Below are positions 34,933-44,034 of a stretch of DNA of 64,000 nt, piece after piece; the first letter of the stretch is position 1; every line of letters starts with the position of its first letter. The notes under the pieces are model-generated. The model did no database searches. It was not told where the DNA came from and worked only from the letters and a program-made list of their open reading frames with translations. The stretch comes from Methanofastidiosum sp. (GTDB taxonomy: Archaea > Methanobacteriota_B > Thermococci > Methanofastidiosales > Methanofastidiosaceae). The translations under genes were made by a program, and so were the position numbers. The DNA is taken from positions 124,001 to 188,000 of the forward strand of contig DAOSDU010000002.1 in NCBI GenBank assembly GCA_035362715.1. The letters run 5' to 3'.

Positions 34933-35515
34933 TTCTTTTTACTTTGGAGATAATTTCATCAAGTTTCTCTTGTGGGCAACTTTGGCCCCTTATAATCCCA
35001 CTTATTATCTCGACTACTCTCCCTTTTGTAGTTCCATTATCATTATTAATAGTTTTTACGCCTATTTTTTCAAAATCTTCAAGGGTAACGGGGGCTTGGC
35101 ATGCAATTATTGCGTCAATAGGGGCAAGATCTAGAATGAATTTGGCCTTATAGATTACATGGGTCCTAATATTCCCAAGATGTATTATTGCAAGCTTAAA
35201 TTCATTTAATATTTCAACTTCCTTTTCTTCAATACCGAATAGAACACTTACCCCCGAAGAAGGAGCTTCTGGGGGAACTCCATTTCCAGCGTTTAATACC
35301 ATAACACTTGTCTTTATGCCAGCTTCTCTCATGGCATAAGTTATCTCGCATATTGGTTTTGTTATATGTCTTCTTCCAGGGCTCATTGCTATCGCTATAA
35401 TATCCCTACCTGCATCTGCAAAAGTGCCTCTTTGTGCTAGCCCCCCACCAAGGCCCATTCCTCCGCCCATTCTGCACTGGACCATATGCGTATTTCTTCC
35501 AATCATAAAAATCAA
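34904..35515 (-). CDS. mcrC: Methyl-coenzyme M reductase operon protein C / activation factor McrC
   Basis: 203 residues with the McrC pattern: MGGGMGLGGGLAQRGTFA, IAIAMSPGRRHITKPICEIT, SVMVLNAGNGVPP, LAIIHLGNIRTHVIYKAKF and IIACQAPVTLEDFEKIGVKT. McrC is part of the ATP-dependent complex that activates MCR (established biochemistry of the methanogen A3a activation complex). Start is ATG 35515 or ATG 35506. It stands apart from any mcrBDGA operon and is coupled to a HAD gene. Strong evidence for MCR-based metabolism in this organism. Confidence 0.9.
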   Translation of the reverse strand: MIFMIGRNTHMVQCRMGGGMGLGGGLAQRGTFADAGRDIIAIAMSPGRRHITKPICEITYAMREAGIKTSVMVLNAGNGVPPEAPSSGVSVLFGIEEKEVEILNEFKLAIIHLGNIRTHVIYKAKFILDLAPIDAIIACQAPVTLEDFEKIGVKTINNDNGTTKGRVVEIISGIIRGQSCPQEKLDEIISKVKRNVHHDSNSI

Positions 35516-35704
35516 CTATATATTCAGTTTATTTTTTATTTTAAAACTTTCCTATTGATTTGATATTTTTTACTTTATTAATTTACTTGATTATCTGTAT
35601 GCCAAGAGGCCAAACAAGCATACTTAAAGGAATAGCAACAATAAGCATTGTTAAATGCGTTTTCTTTAATTCTTTGCATATCTTTTAAAATAACTATTAG
35701 AAAA

Positions 35705-35714
35705 GATTTATAAA
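35705..35714 (+). promoter_or_regulatory. TATA box of pheST operon region
   Basis: GATTTATAAA about 45 nt before TTG 35755, with SD AGGTGAT at 35743-35749. Confidence 0.6.
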
Positions 35715-35754
35715 TGACTATTCATCCGTTATGCAGATTAGAAGGTGATTTTAA

Positions 35755-36258
35755 TTGGCCGAAGAATGTAAAGACCAAGAGAGAAAAATAGACGCCGTAA
35801 TGACTGTTATGAACGCATGGGTTTATGGTATAGAAAAGACAGCAAATAGTTTTTTTGGCAAACCTGAAGCATTTTATAGACAATGGATTATTATTTCTAT
35901 CCGACCTTTTATAGCCAAATGGAAAGAGCTTGGGGCAGAGTTTAAATATGGTCTTGAAGGATTTGACGCTGCTAAGATGTATGTAGAAGAAGTTTCTAAA
36001 ACTGGTTTTATGAATAGAAAAGATCATGAAATCGAAGGTAACAGTGAAAGCTTTGTTTATACCGTAAATAAATGTCCTTACAATGAACATTGCAACATGC
36101 TAGTTTCTGAAGACAAAGTAGAAAAATTAGCATGTAACAGAGCAATGGCAATTATAGGTGCAATAGAAAACTCAAAACCAGGAGAATCAAAAAAGTGGGA
36201 ATACAAACCACAGTTCAAAAATGGTGGTCCATGCGTTATCGAATTTAAGAAGAAGTGA
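35755..36258 (+). CDS. Unknown protein with C-terminal cysteine motif, 167 aa, upstream of pheS
   Basis: I do not recognise the family with confidence. Start TTG 35755 with AGGTGAT upstream. A helical N-terminal half (~85 residues) is followed by VYTVNKCPYNEHCNMLVSED, ACNRAMAIIGAIE, and a C-terminal GGPCVIEFKK. The pattern of four Cys could bind a metal or FeS cluster; it recalls hydrocarbon- or ligand-binding archaeal proteins (e.g. 4-vinyl reductase-like), a weak resemblance. Its stop overlaps the pheS GTG by 3 nt, so it is cotranscribed with phenylalanyl-tRNA synthetase. Confidence 0.6.
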   Translation: MAEECKDQERKIDAVMTVMNAWVYGIEKTANSFFGKPEAFYRQWIIISIRPFIAKWKELGAEFKYGLEGFDAAKMYVEEVSKTGFMNRKDHEIEGNSESFVYTVNKCPYNEHCNMLVSEDKVEKLACNRAMAIIGAIENSKPGESKKWEYKPQFKNGGPCVIEFKKK

Positions 36259-37754
36259 ATTCAATGCTCTCAAAGCAAGAGAAGATTATTCTAAAAGTAT
36301 TGGGTGACTTAAAAGGGGAATCAAATCCTGAGGAAATAGCTAAGATTTCACAATTACCCGAAGTCGCAGTAATGAGAACTCTTCTTTATCTGTCAAGTAA
36401 GGAGTTAGTAATAGTTGATGAAAAAGGCGTTTCTAACTTGTTACTAACGAATGAAGGTAAAACAAGTTTAGCAAACGGACTATTAGAAAAGATATTCATT
36501 AAAGGAATAAAAGATAAACTCCCATTAGGTGAAATTGGACTTTCTGAAGAAGAAAGAAATATTGCCATTGGAATGGCAAGAAGAAATGGGTGGATATCTA
36601 TAGAGAAAAATAATAATTCGCTATCATTCTCTTTGACAGATAAAGGAAAAACTGTATTAAACGAAAAAACTTCTGAAGAGATTGCATTAGAAGATATCTC
36701 TAAGAAAAAATTAGTAGACGATAATCTAGTAACTCTTCTTGTTAAGAGAAAACTTGTTGAAAGGAAATTAGACACTGTCAGAAAGATATACCTGACTGAA
36801 TTAGGAAAAAAAGAATTATCAAAAGGAATAGAAATAACAGACGAGATTTCTGAATTAACTCCAGACATGTTAAAAAATCAAAACTGGAGGGATGTTACTT
36901 TAAAAAGATTTGATGTTTCATCGGATGTCAAAGTATTCTACCCTTCAAGAAAACATTTTGTTAATCAGGCAATTGAGTATATCAGAAAAATCTGGCTTGA
37001 GATGGGATTTAAAGAAATGTCAGGTCCAATGATAGATACTTCTTTTTGGGTTTTCGATGCATTATTTCAACCTCAAGACCACCCTGCCAGAGACATGCAA
37101 GATACATTTTTTATTGAATCTCCAAGATTTGGGCAAATTGATCCAAAATTTTCTAATAAAATTTGTGCTATGCATGAACACGGAGGCGACATAAACTCCA
37201 AGGGTTGGGGATATAAATGGGATAAAAAAATCAGTGAAGAATATGTCCTAAGAACCCACACTACATCTCTTTCTGTAAGAACTCTCAGTACTTTAAAACC
37301 TGAAGATTTACCTGTAAAATTTTTCTCAGTTGGTAAAGTATTTAGAAATGAAAAACTTGACTGGAAACATCTTTTTGAGTTTTATCAAACTGATGGTATA
37401 GTAGTCGATGAGGATGCTAATTTTAAACACCTTCTGGGTTACCTCAAACGTTTCCTAAACAAAATGGGACATTCAAAAATAAGATTTAGACCTGCATATT
37501 TCCCATACACAGAACCAAGTATCGAAGTAGACATTTATAATAAAAATAAAGGTGAATGGGTAGAACTCTTGGGCGCAGGTATTTTTAGACCTGAAGTAGT
37601 TGTACCTCTCTTGGGAAAGGATATACCGGTACTTGCATGGGGCCCAGGATTTGGTAGAATTATGATGGAATATTATGGATTGACTGACATCCGACAGAAG
37701 TATATGAACGACCTCGACATGATGAAAAAATTACCTATTTGGATGAAAGGGTGA
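36255..37754 (+). CDS. pheS: Phenylalanyl-tRNA synthetase alpha subunit
   Basis: Charges tRNA-Phe together with PheT. 499 residues, archaeal/eukaryal type: N-terminal winged-helix-like region (~200 residues), then the class II catalytic core with motif 1 (FKEMSGPMIDTSFWVFDALF-QPQDHPAR), motif 2 (LRTHTTSLSVRTL; FFSVGKVFRNEKLDWKH-FEFYQTDG), motif 3 (WGPGFGRIMMEYYGLTDIR). GTG at 36255 overlaps the upstream stop; ATG at 36264 is an alternative. pheT follows after 4 nt. Confidence 0.95.
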   Translation: MNSMLSKQEKIILKVLGDLKGESNPEEIAKISQLPEVAVMRTLLYLSSKELVIVDEKGVSNLLLTNEGKTSLANGLLEKIFIKGIKDKLPLGEIGLSEEERNIAIGMARRNGWISIEKNNNSLSFSLTDKGKTVLNEKTSEEIALEDISKKKLVDDNLVTLLVKRKLVERKLDTVRKIYLTELGKKELSKGIEITDEISELTPDMLKNQNWRDVTLKRFDVSSDVKVFYPSRKHFVNQAIEYIRKIWLEMGFKEMSGPMIDTSFWVFDALFQPQDHPARDMQDTFFIESPRFGQIDPKFSNKICAMHEHGGDINSKGWGYKWDKKISEEYVLRTHTTSLSVRTLSTLKPEDLPVKFFSVGKVFRNEKLDWKHLFEFYQTDGIVVDEDANFKHLLGYLKRFLNKMGHSKIRFRPAYFPYTEPSIEVDIYNKNKGEWVELLGAGIFRPEVVVPLLGKDIPVLAWGPGFGRIMMEYYGLTDIRQKYMNDLDMMKKLPIWMKG

Positions 37755-37758
37755 TAAG

Positions 37759-39417
37759 ATGCCGACAGTTAATTTTGATAAGAATGAATTCATATCCCTA
37801 CTAGGAAAAGATGTTGATGATAAAACATTAAGTGATAGGATATCTATGATTGGCACTGACCTTGAAAAAGTAAATCCTGAGGTAGTAGTTGAAGTTTTCC
37901 CAGATAGGCCAGATTTGTTATCGATCGAGGGATTTACAAGTGCACTTAAAGGTTTTATGGGAATTGAGAAAGGGCCCATAGATTTCAAAGTTCATAATTC
38001 CAGTTACGGGGGTAAAGTTGACCCTAAAGTCAAATCTGTCAGGCCTTTTGCAGTTGGTGCAATAGTCAAAGGAATTAAATTTGATGATGATACAATTAGG
38101 TCATTAATGCAGATACAGGAAAAACTGCATATTACTCACGGTAGAAATAGAAAAAAAGTTGCAATAGGTGTGCATGACCTAGATAAGATTAAATTCCCCA
38201 TTAAGTATACAACAATGCCAAGAGACTTCTCTTTTATACCTTTAGAATTTGAAAAGAATCTAACTATTGATGAAATATTAAAGACCCACCCAAAGGGAGT
38301 TGCATACTCTCATCTATTGTCAGAGTTTGAAGAATGCCCTATATGGGTAGATGACAATGGCCAAGTTTTGTCAATGCCACCAATAATAAATTCAGACTAT
38401 ACAAAAGTCACAGAAAAAACAAAAAATTTATTCTTAGATATTACGGGTACTCACAGAAAAAGTATTGAATACGCTTTGAACATAATATTGATGGGACTTT
38501 TCATTAGGGGTGCGGAGATATACTCTCTAAAATTGAACGACGAAGGAAAAGATTTAATTTATCCAAACCTTAATAGGGAAAGACTTGAATTGGATCTTTC
38601 ATATTCTAATAAGATACTAGGATTGAATTTATCTGAAGCTGAAACAGCAGACTTATTAATGAAAATGCGATATGGCATAGCTTCAAAATCTAAAGATAAA
38701 ATTATTGTGGAAATTCCGCCTTACAGAGCAGATATTTTACATCCAATAGATTTAGTTGAAGATGTGTCTATTGCCTACGGATTTGAAAACTTTATTCCCG
38801 AAATCCCCAAAATTGCAACAATTGGCCAAGAGAATTCTATCGAGGTATTCATAAGAAAGATAGAAGAAGTGATGGTGGGATTTAATTTCTTCGAAGTAAA
38901 GAATTACATCCTCTCTAATGAAGATGTTTTGATTACTAAAATGCTTGACAATAAAAGAAAACTTGTAAAGACAAGGAATGCTGTAAATACGGAATTTGAC
39001 ACTGTTAGGAGTAGTCTCTTGCCCTTGCTAATAAAGACATTAGTTTCAAATTCACACTATGAATACCCTCAGAATATATTTGAAGTAGGGGTAGTTGTTC
39101 CAGATCAAAACTTAATAGAAAAGCAGTATCTTTCTTGCACAATATGCCACCCCAAGGCCAATTTTTCTGAAATAAAGGGAATATTTAATGGCCTTCTTTC
39201 TTCTTTCGGGCTCCAATATTCTGTAAATGAAAAAGAGTATCCTTATTTTATTGAAGGAAGATCTTGCGCTCTAGAAATCGATGGGTCAAATATAGGCAAA
39301 ATGGGAGAATTAAATCCTGAAGTGTTATATAATTTCAAACTAGAAATGCCAGTTTCTGCATTTGAGATTGACCTCTCAGCTTTATTCGCTCTTTTCAAAG
39401 AAAAGATACAAGGGTAA
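37759..39417 (+). CDS. pheT: Phenylalanyl-tRNA synthetase beta subunit
   Basis: 552 residues of the short archaeal PheT type: B3/B4 domain (KLHITHGRNRKKVAIGVHDLDKI), B5 domain (DILHPIDLVEDVSIAYGFENF) and the catalytic-like C-terminus. SD GGTGAT just upstream of ATG 37759. The 3' end overlaps the convergent DGK1-like gene by 23 nt. Confidence 0.95.
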   Translation: MPTVNFDKNEFISLLGKDVDDKTLSDRISMIGTDLEKVNPEVVVEVFPDRPDLLSIEGFTSALKGFMGIEKGPIDFKVHNSSYGGKVDPKVKSVRPFAVGAIVKGIKFDDDTIRSLMQIQEKLHITHGRNRKKVAIGVHDLDKIKFPIKYTTMPRDFSFIPLEFEKNLTIDEILKTHPKGVAYSHLLSEFEECPIWVDDNGQVLSMPPIINSDYTKVTEKTKNLFLDITGTHRKSIEYALNIILMGLFIRGAEIYSLKLNDEGKDLIYPNLNRERLELDLSYSNKILGLNLSEAETADLLMKMRYGIASKSKDKIIVEIPPYRADILHPIDLVEDVSIAYGFENFIPEIPKIATIGQENSIEVFIRKIEEVMVGFNFFEVKNYILSNEDVLITKMLDNKRKLVKTRNAVNTEFDTVRSSLLPLLIKTLVSNSHYEYPQNIFEVGVVVPDQNLIEKQYLSCTICHPKANFSEIKGIFNGLLSSFGLQYSVNEKEYPYFIEGRSCALEIDGSNIGKMGELNPEVLYNFKLEMPVSAFEIDLSALFALFKEKIQG

Positions 39418-39988
39418 GAATTATTCCTGATATTAGTGGTATGGATAAATTATCATTTACTTTTATTAGATATCCTTCTGCAAATGTAGCAGCAAGTGCA
39501 CCGCTTATAGCCATAAATGGATTTAAAATAAGAAGTCCGACAAGAAGGCACGATACAAAGCAGGCAAGACTGCCTTCCACTGATTTTTTTCCACCCATAT
39601 ATTTTATTCTCCCATACCTCTTACCGATTATAGCCGAAAAAAAATCACCTACAGAATTGAAGCTTATAGCTGCAATGGCAATATTTTTTTCGAATAGAAG
39701 AACTGTAAAAAATGAAGAAATGATAAAATACGTTGCAGCTGACAAATCAACTTTTTCATAATCTCTAACAGTTTTTCCAACAACTTTTGGGATAAAATCA
39801 TTTCCAAAATTGTATCTTAACCTTAAAAATTCCACAAATACGAAAACAAGAACTAGAATGGACATTCCAAATATTGCCTCTTTTTTGTCAAAGAATAAGT
39901 AGCTTATTGGGATCAACAATCCTATCTCGTGAAATATTTTCCTTTTGAACTCAGAATCCATAGTAATCCTCATTAAATTTATAAACAT
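39395..39988 (-). CDS. DGK1/SEC59/VTE5-type lipid kinase
   Basis: 197-residue polytopic protein with about six hydrophobic segments. FKRKIFHEIGLLIPISYLF and the later NSVGDFFSAIIGKRYGRIKY plus KKSVEGSLACF are typical of the CTP-dependent diacylglycerol/dolichol/phytol kinase family. In archaea these probably phosphorylate a polyprenol or lipid alcohol, perhaps for N-glycan carriers or lipid salvage (inference). Convergent with pheT. Confidence 0.82.
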   Translation of the reverse strand: MFINLMRITMDSEFKRKIFHEIGLLIPISYLFFDKKEAIFGMSILVLVFVFVEFLRLRYNFGNDFIPKVVGKTVRDYEKVDLSAATYFIISSFFTVLLFEKNIAIAAISFNSVGDFFSAIIGKRYGRIKYMGGKKSVEGSLACFVSCLLVGLLILNPFMAISGALAATFAEGYLIKVNDNLSIPLISGIILTLVSFL

Positions 39989-40025
39989 TATAAGTGGGGT
40001 TATTTTTAATGTTTGGGGTATATAG

Positions 40026-40865
40026 ATGAAACTAATAATAAGTTCAGAATTAGATATGGCTGGAGAAAATATACGAGAGAACTTAATTCAAAATTATCCC
40101 TTTGAAAAACTGGAAGGTAATACTTTTTATGATAAGAATAAAGACTCATTACTTGTAAAAATAAAAAATGAAACTATTTATACAGATTTTCCAGAAAATA
40201 TAGTACAAGAAGAAGTTAAAGATTATAATTTAAGCGCTATTGATTCAATTTTTTTTGCAACAAGACATAAATCTGTTACCAAAATACCAACTTTAACTTG
40301 CCACACACCAGGAAATTTTGGTAACGCGGATTATGGTGGTAAAGACGGCCAAGTTTCTCCGTCTAATCCGGTATTTCAAAAACTAGTATTAAACGAAATC
40401 ATGGATTTATCAAAAGACCTTGAAATATCTTTTGAAGTTTCCCTTGAAGCTACACACCACGGGCCATTAACAGGGCTTCCTACAACTTTTATTGAGATTG
40501 GAAGCGATGAAACATATTGGGGGGTAAAAGAAGCTGGTGAAGTTATATCTTCAGCAATTTACAAATCGCTTTCTTATAATGAAAATAAATATTCTTTCAG
40601 AATCGCCGCTGGAATAGGCGGGGGTCATTATTGCCCTAAATTTACTGAAATCATGTTAAATACCGATATTGCAATAGGCCATGTAATTGCAAAGTATAAT
40701 ACTCCAGTCACGGATTCAATTCTTTATGAATTAGTAACAAAAAGTGGGCCACTGGACGTTGTTCTTTTAGATTGGAAGGGAGTTAAGGAACGGTCAGATT
40801 TAAAAGACAAACTTACTAGTAGAAGTATATCATTTGTAAAAACAAGTGATATTGTAAAAGAATAA
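40026..40865 (+). CDS. dtdA: D-aminoacyl-tRNA deacylase (DtdA/DTD2)
   Basis: Removes D-amino acids wrongly attached to tRNA. 279 residues of the archaeal/plant DTD2 type: FATRHKS, TCHTPGNFGNADYGG, EATHHGPLT-LPTTFIEIGSDE, and AGIGGGHYCPKFT. Starts at ATG 40026; stands alone before the ftsZ region. Confidence 0.9.
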   Translation: MKLIISSELDMAGENIRENLIQNYPFEKLEGNTFYDKNKDSLLVKIKNETIYTDFPENIVQEEVKDYNLSAIDSIFFATRHKSVTKIPTLTCHTPGNFGNADYGGKDGQVSPSNPVFQKLVLNEIMDLSKDLEISFEVSLEATHHGPLTGLPTTFIEIGSDETYWGVKEAGEVISSAIYKSLSYNENKYSFRIAAGIGGGHYCPKFTEIMLNTDIAIGHVIAKYNTPVTDSILYELVTKSGPLDVVLLDWKGVKERSDLKDKLTSRSISFVKTSDIVKE

Positions 40866-40914
40866 GGATTACCACTAAAGCGAAGCATTATACATAGCAT
40901 TATTAAGCAAAAGC

Positions 40915-40922
40915 TTTATATA
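40915..40922 (+). promoter_or_regulatory. ftsZ promoter (BRE-like AAAAGC + TATA)
   Basis: The run AAAAGCTTTATATA places a purine-rich BRE-like stretch before TATA TTTATATA. The same 14-nt run occurs upstream of the giant surface protein (54257-54270). Transcript start expected near 40945, leaving a leader of about 60 nt. Confidence 0.7.
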
Positions 40923-40956
40923 CTATTAACCTATATAGATAACAAATAGGAGTTTT

Positions 40957-41007
40957 ATGTTACCAATAATAAGTAGCTACATTAACGATAAAGGGGGAGT
41001 TAAATGA
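40957..41007 (+). CDS. Candidate 16-codon leader peptide ahead of ftsZ
   Basis: Between the promoter and ftsZ lies ATG 40957, 4 nt after SD AGGAG (40948-40952). It reads [16 protein letters not shown] and stops at TGA 41005-41007, which overlaps the ftsZ ATG at 41004 as ATGA. The GGGGGAG SD of ftsZ lies inside it. Start, SD, length and overlap are consistent with a translated, coupled leader; whether it regulates FtsZ is unknown. Confidence 0.4.
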   Translation: MLPIISSYINDKGGVK

Positions 41008-42125
41008 GATCTGTTATTGAAGATGCCATTGAGAGGGCGGTAACAGAAAAAGATATTGTTAAGGATCATCGCTATACTTCTGTGGATGAGGAACTTGAAA
41101 GAGTACTTAGAGAATCAAGAGCCAAGATAAAAGTAGTAGGAACAGGTGGAGCTGGCTCCAATGCAATTGACAGATTAATGGAAATTGGAGTAATTGGAGT
41201 TGAAGCAATAGCAGTTAATACTGATGCCCAAGATTTACTAGATACTAGAGCAGACAAAAAAATATTGATTGGAAAAGAAGTCACTAGAGGTTTAGGAGCA
41301 GGCAACGATCCAAAAGTTGGAGAAGAGTCTGCAAGAGAAGACGAGAGGACAATTAAAGAAGTAATAGAAGGAAGCGATATGGTTTTTGTCACCTGTGGAT
41401 TAGGTGGAGGAACGGGGACTGGTTCTGCACCAGTAATTGCCGAAATTGCTAAAAAAATGGGGGCACTAACTGTTGCAGTTGTGACTTTACCTTTCACAGT
41501 TGAAGGTTTGAGACGACAAAGAAATGCCGAAAAAGGACTTGAGAGATTAAGAAAAGTTAGCGATACTGTAATTGTCATACCAAACGATAAATTGCTAGAT
41601 ATAGCACCTGGTTTACCCATAAACGCGGCTTTTAAAGTTTCTGATGATATACTGATTAGAGCTGTTGGCGGAATAGCTGAATTAATTACAAAACCTGGAT
41701 TAGTAAACGTTGACTTCGCCGATGTTAGATCTGTAATGAAAGAAGGAGACGTTGCAATGATCGGAATGGGAGAATCCGATACGGAGAACAGAGCTAAAGA
41801 AGCAATAACTGAAGCTTTGAGTAGCCCTCTGATAGATGTAGATGTAACCGGTGCCAAAGGCGCGTTAATTAACATCACTGGAAGTTCAAATATGAAACTA
41901 GAAGAAGCAGAGAAGATCGTAGAGCATGTAACAAATGAACTTGAGCCAGATGCCCAGATTATTTGGGGTGCAATGATAAACGAAGAAATTAAAAATGGAC
42001 TTAGAGTAATGGTAGTTCTTTCAGGAGTCAAATCACCTTACATATTCGGAAGAAAAGAAACTGAGATGCTTATAGAGAGCGAAACACCCGTTAGGGGAAT
42101 CGATCTTGGAATAGAATACATTTAA
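41004..42125 (+). CDS. ftsZ: Cell-division tubulin homologue FtsZ
   Basis: 373 residues: N-terminal extension (~35 residues, [10 protein letters not shown]), [14 protein letters not shown], the tubulin signature [10 protein letters not shown] near residue 135, the T7-loop [11 protein letters not shown], and a C-terminal domain. ATG 41004 follows GGGGGAG. Upstream there is an in-frame stop at 41001, so this is the only start. First gene of the ftsZ-secE-spt5-ribosomal gene cluster, common in Euryarchaeota. Confidence 0.95.
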   Translation: MRSVIEDAIERAVTEKDIVKDHRYTSVDEELERVLRESRAKIKVVGTGGAGSNAIDRLMEIGVIGVEAIAVNTDAQDLLDTRADKKILIGKEVTRGLGAGNDPKVGEESAREDERTIKEVIEGSDMVFVTCGLGGGTGTGSAPVIAEIAKKMGALTVAVVTLPFTVEGLRRQRNAEKGLERLRKVSDTVIVIPNDKLLDIAPGLPINAAFKVSDDILIRAVGGIAELITKPGLVNVDFADVRSVMKEGDVAMIGMGESDTENRAKEAITEALSSPLIDVDVTGAKGALINITGSSNMKLEEAEKIVEHVTNELEPDAQIIWGAMINEEIKNGLRVMVVLSGVKSPYIFGRKETEMLIESETPVRGIDLGIEYI

Positions 42126-42149
42126 AAAGGATTCTCATTAATTAGCCTC

Positions 42150-42353
42150 ATGACAGAGGCTAATCTAAAGAAAAAGGAAAGAGCAAGAAGTTGGATTTCC
42201 GAATACACAAGAGTGCTAAAACTTGCTAAGAAGCCTGGCAGAAAGGAATATTCGCTTACATCTAAAGTAACTGGAATTGGGATAGTACTTATTGGGATAA
42301 TTGGTTACTCAATAAAATATCTCTCAGTTTTAATCCAAAGTCTTGGAGCATAA
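42150..42353 (+). CDS. secE: Preprotein translocase subunit SecE
   Basis: 67 residues: basic cytoplasmic amphipathic part (ISEYTRVLKLAKKPGRKEY) followed by one membrane helix (TGIGIVLIGIIGYSIKYLSVLI). Archaeal SecE/Sec61gamma pattern and the classic position just before spt5 (nusG). Confidence 0.92.
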   Translation: MTEANLKKKERARSWISEYTRVLKLAKKPGRKEYSLTSKVTGIGIVLIGIIGYSIKYLSVLIQSLGA

Positions 42354-42374
42354 ATTCCTTCTAAAAAGGCTAAA

Positions 42375-42384
42375 CTTTTTAAAT
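42375..42384 (+). promoter_or_regulatory. Possible TATA box before spt5
   Basis: CTTTTTAAAT lies about 45 nt before ATG 42429. It could give the spt5-ribosomal protein genes their own promoter; weaker than the ftsZ box. Confidence 0.4.
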
Positions 42385-42428
42385 CTTTGAGTACCTTTGA
42401 TTTTGTTGTTATTGTGGGTGAGAATGTA

Positions 42429-42887
42429 ATGGATGATGACGAGAATCCAATCTTTGCATTAAAGGTAGCTGTTAATCAAGAACAGAACGTAGCAAAGATG
42501 ATAGAGGGAAAAGTAAAAACTAACAACCTTAAAATTTATGCAGTCTTAGCACCAGAAACCTTAAAAGGGTATGTTTTCATTGAGGCGAGTGATAAAGGGG
42601 CTGTAGAAGAAGCCATTCAAGGCCTTCGAAATGTAAGAGGGATTCTTGAAGGTAAAATCGCCTTTGATGAAATAAGTCATTTCTTAGAGGCTAAGCCATC
42701 GGTATCTGGTCTTGCAAAAGGTGACATTGTAGAATTAATAGCAGGGCCATTTAAGGGTGAAAAAGCTAAGATTATAAGGGTAGATAAAGGCAAAGAAGAA
42801 CTTACAGTTGAGCTTCTTGAAGCAATGGTGCCTATACCCGTTACCGTTAAAGGAGATTATGTCAGAATTATAGAGAAAAAGAGCTAG
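42429..42887 (+). CDS. spt5: Transcription elongation factor Spt5 (NusG homologue)
   Basis: 152 residues: NGN domain (FALKVAVNQEQNVAKMIE; YVFIEASDKGAVEEAIQGLRNVRG) and KOW domain (KGDIVELIAGPFKGEKAKIIRVD). Binds RNA polymerase with Spt4. ATG 42429 has GGTGAG 6 nt upstream; a longer frame from a TTG at 42387 lacks support. Confidence 0.92.
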   Translation: MDDDENPIFALKVAVNQEQNVAKMIEGKVKTNNLKIYAVLAPETLKGYVFIEASDKGAVEEAIQGLRNVRGILEGKIAFDEISHFLEAKPSVSGLAKGDIVELIAGPFKGEKAKIIRVDKGKEELTVELLEAMVPIPVTVKGDYVRIIEKKS

Positions 42888-42897
42888 TGGTGATATA

Positions 42898-43377
42898 ATG
42901 GGAAAAGAGAGATCTGTTACCTCACTTGTTGATGGAGGAAAGGCTACTGCCGGTCCACCTTTAGGACCTGCTTTGGGACCACTTGGTATTAATGTGGGAA
43001 AGGTTGTCGCCGAAATAAATGAAAAAACGAAAGATTTTCAAGGAATGAAAGTCCCAGTTAAGATTTTTGTTGATGACAAAAAGAACTTCAGAGTTGAAGT
43101 TGGTGTTCCTCCCGCATCCGCATTAATTCTAAAAGATCTTAAATTAGAAAAAGGATCTTCTACACCATCTTCAAGTAAAGTTGGAGATATTAGTATAGAT
43201 GCACTTGTTAGAATTGCTAAGATGAAGGAACCTTCTTCATTATCTCCTGATATTGCAGGAGTGGTTAAAGAGATTCTAGGAACATGTGTTTCTATGGGCG
43301 TAACTTGTGAGGGCAAAGACCCCAGAGTAGTCCAAAACGAGATAAAAGAAGGAAAATACGATAATATAATTAAATAA
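42898..43377 (+). CDS. rpl11: Ribosomal protein L11
   Basis: 159 residues with the L11 signature (TAGPPLGPALGPLGINVGKVVAEIN) and KNFRVEVGVPPASALI. GTGGTGA SD before ATG 42898. Followed by L1, L10, L12, as in the conserved archaeal operon. Confidence 0.95.
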   Translation: MGKERSVTSLVDGGKATAGPPLGPALGPLGINVGKVVAEINEKTKDFQGMKVPVKIFVDDKKNFRVEVGVPPASALILKDLKLEKGSSTPSSSKVGDISIDALVRIAKMKEPSSLSPDIAGVVKEILGTCVSMGVTCEGKDPRVVQNEIKEGKYDNIIK

Positions 43378-43389
43378 GGAGGAATCGTT

Positions 43390-44034
43390 TTGAAAGAGGC
43401 TGTATTACGAGCAGTGAAGAAGGCAAAGGAAACTTCAAAGCCGAGAAACTTCACACAGTCAATGGAGATGAGTATAAATCTTCAAGGACTAGACATGAAA
43501 AAAACACAAAACCGAATCAAAGAAGACTTTGTTTTACCTAACGGAAGGGGCAAAGATGTGAAGATTGGGATCTTTGCTTCAGGGGATATGGCATTAAGAG
43601 CCAAAAAGGAAAACTTGTCTGTATTTGATCAAGAAGACATAGAAAAATTCGCAAAGGACAAAAAACTTGCAAAAAAAGTTGCAAATACTCACGATTTTTT
43701 CATAGCGCAAACAGATTTCATGACCTTAGTTGGAAAATCATTAGGTCCAATATTTGCGCCAAGAGGAAAAACACCTGCACCTTTGCCTCCAACTGCTTCG
43801 CTTGAACCTATATTAAATAAACTGAAAAAAACAGTTAAAATAAAAAGCTACAATCAGTCCGTCATTCATATGTTCGTTGGCTCCGAAAAAATGGACGATG
43901 AGATGTTAGCGGAAAACATTACAGAAATTGTTAAGTTTTTTGAAAAGAAACTTGAGAAAGGATTCGATAACATAAAATCAATTTACATAAAAACTTCTAT
44001 GGGGCCTGCAGTAAAGCTGGAGGATTTTAAATGA
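43390..44034 (+). CDS. rpl1: Ribosomal protein L1
   Basis: 214 residues; start TTG 43390 with SD AGGAGG at 43378-43383. L1 motifs: FTQSMEMSINLQGLDMKK, LPNGRGKDVKIGIFA, FIAQTDFMTLVGKSLGPIFAPRGKTP. In archaea L1 often represses its own operon through an mRNA site (family knowledge); I cannot point to the site here. Overlaps L10 by 4 nt. Confidence 0.95.
   Translation: MKEAVLRAVKKAKETSKPRNFTQSMEMSINLQGLDMKKTQNRIKEDFVLPNGRGKDVKIGIFASGDMALRAKKENLSVFDQEDIEKFAKDKKLAKKVANTHDFFIAQTDFMTLVGKSLGPIFAPRGKTPAPLPPTASLEPILNKLKKTVKIKSYNQSVIHMFVGSEKMDDEMLAENITEIVKFFEKKLEKGFDNIKSIYIKTSMGPAVKLEDFK

Noticed and set aside
35588..35681. Hydrophobic - strand frame (ends WPLGIQIIK) upstream of the 35755 gene
   Set aside because: The only ATG gives 21 residues and there is no SD; the TATA box there is palindromic and better explained by the + strand gene.
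41072..42031. Long - strand reading frame antisense to ftsZ (319 aa)
   Set aside because: Composition is Ser/Thr/Pro/Ile-rich, typical of an antisense shadow of the GAA/GAT-rich coding strand, with no promoter or SD.
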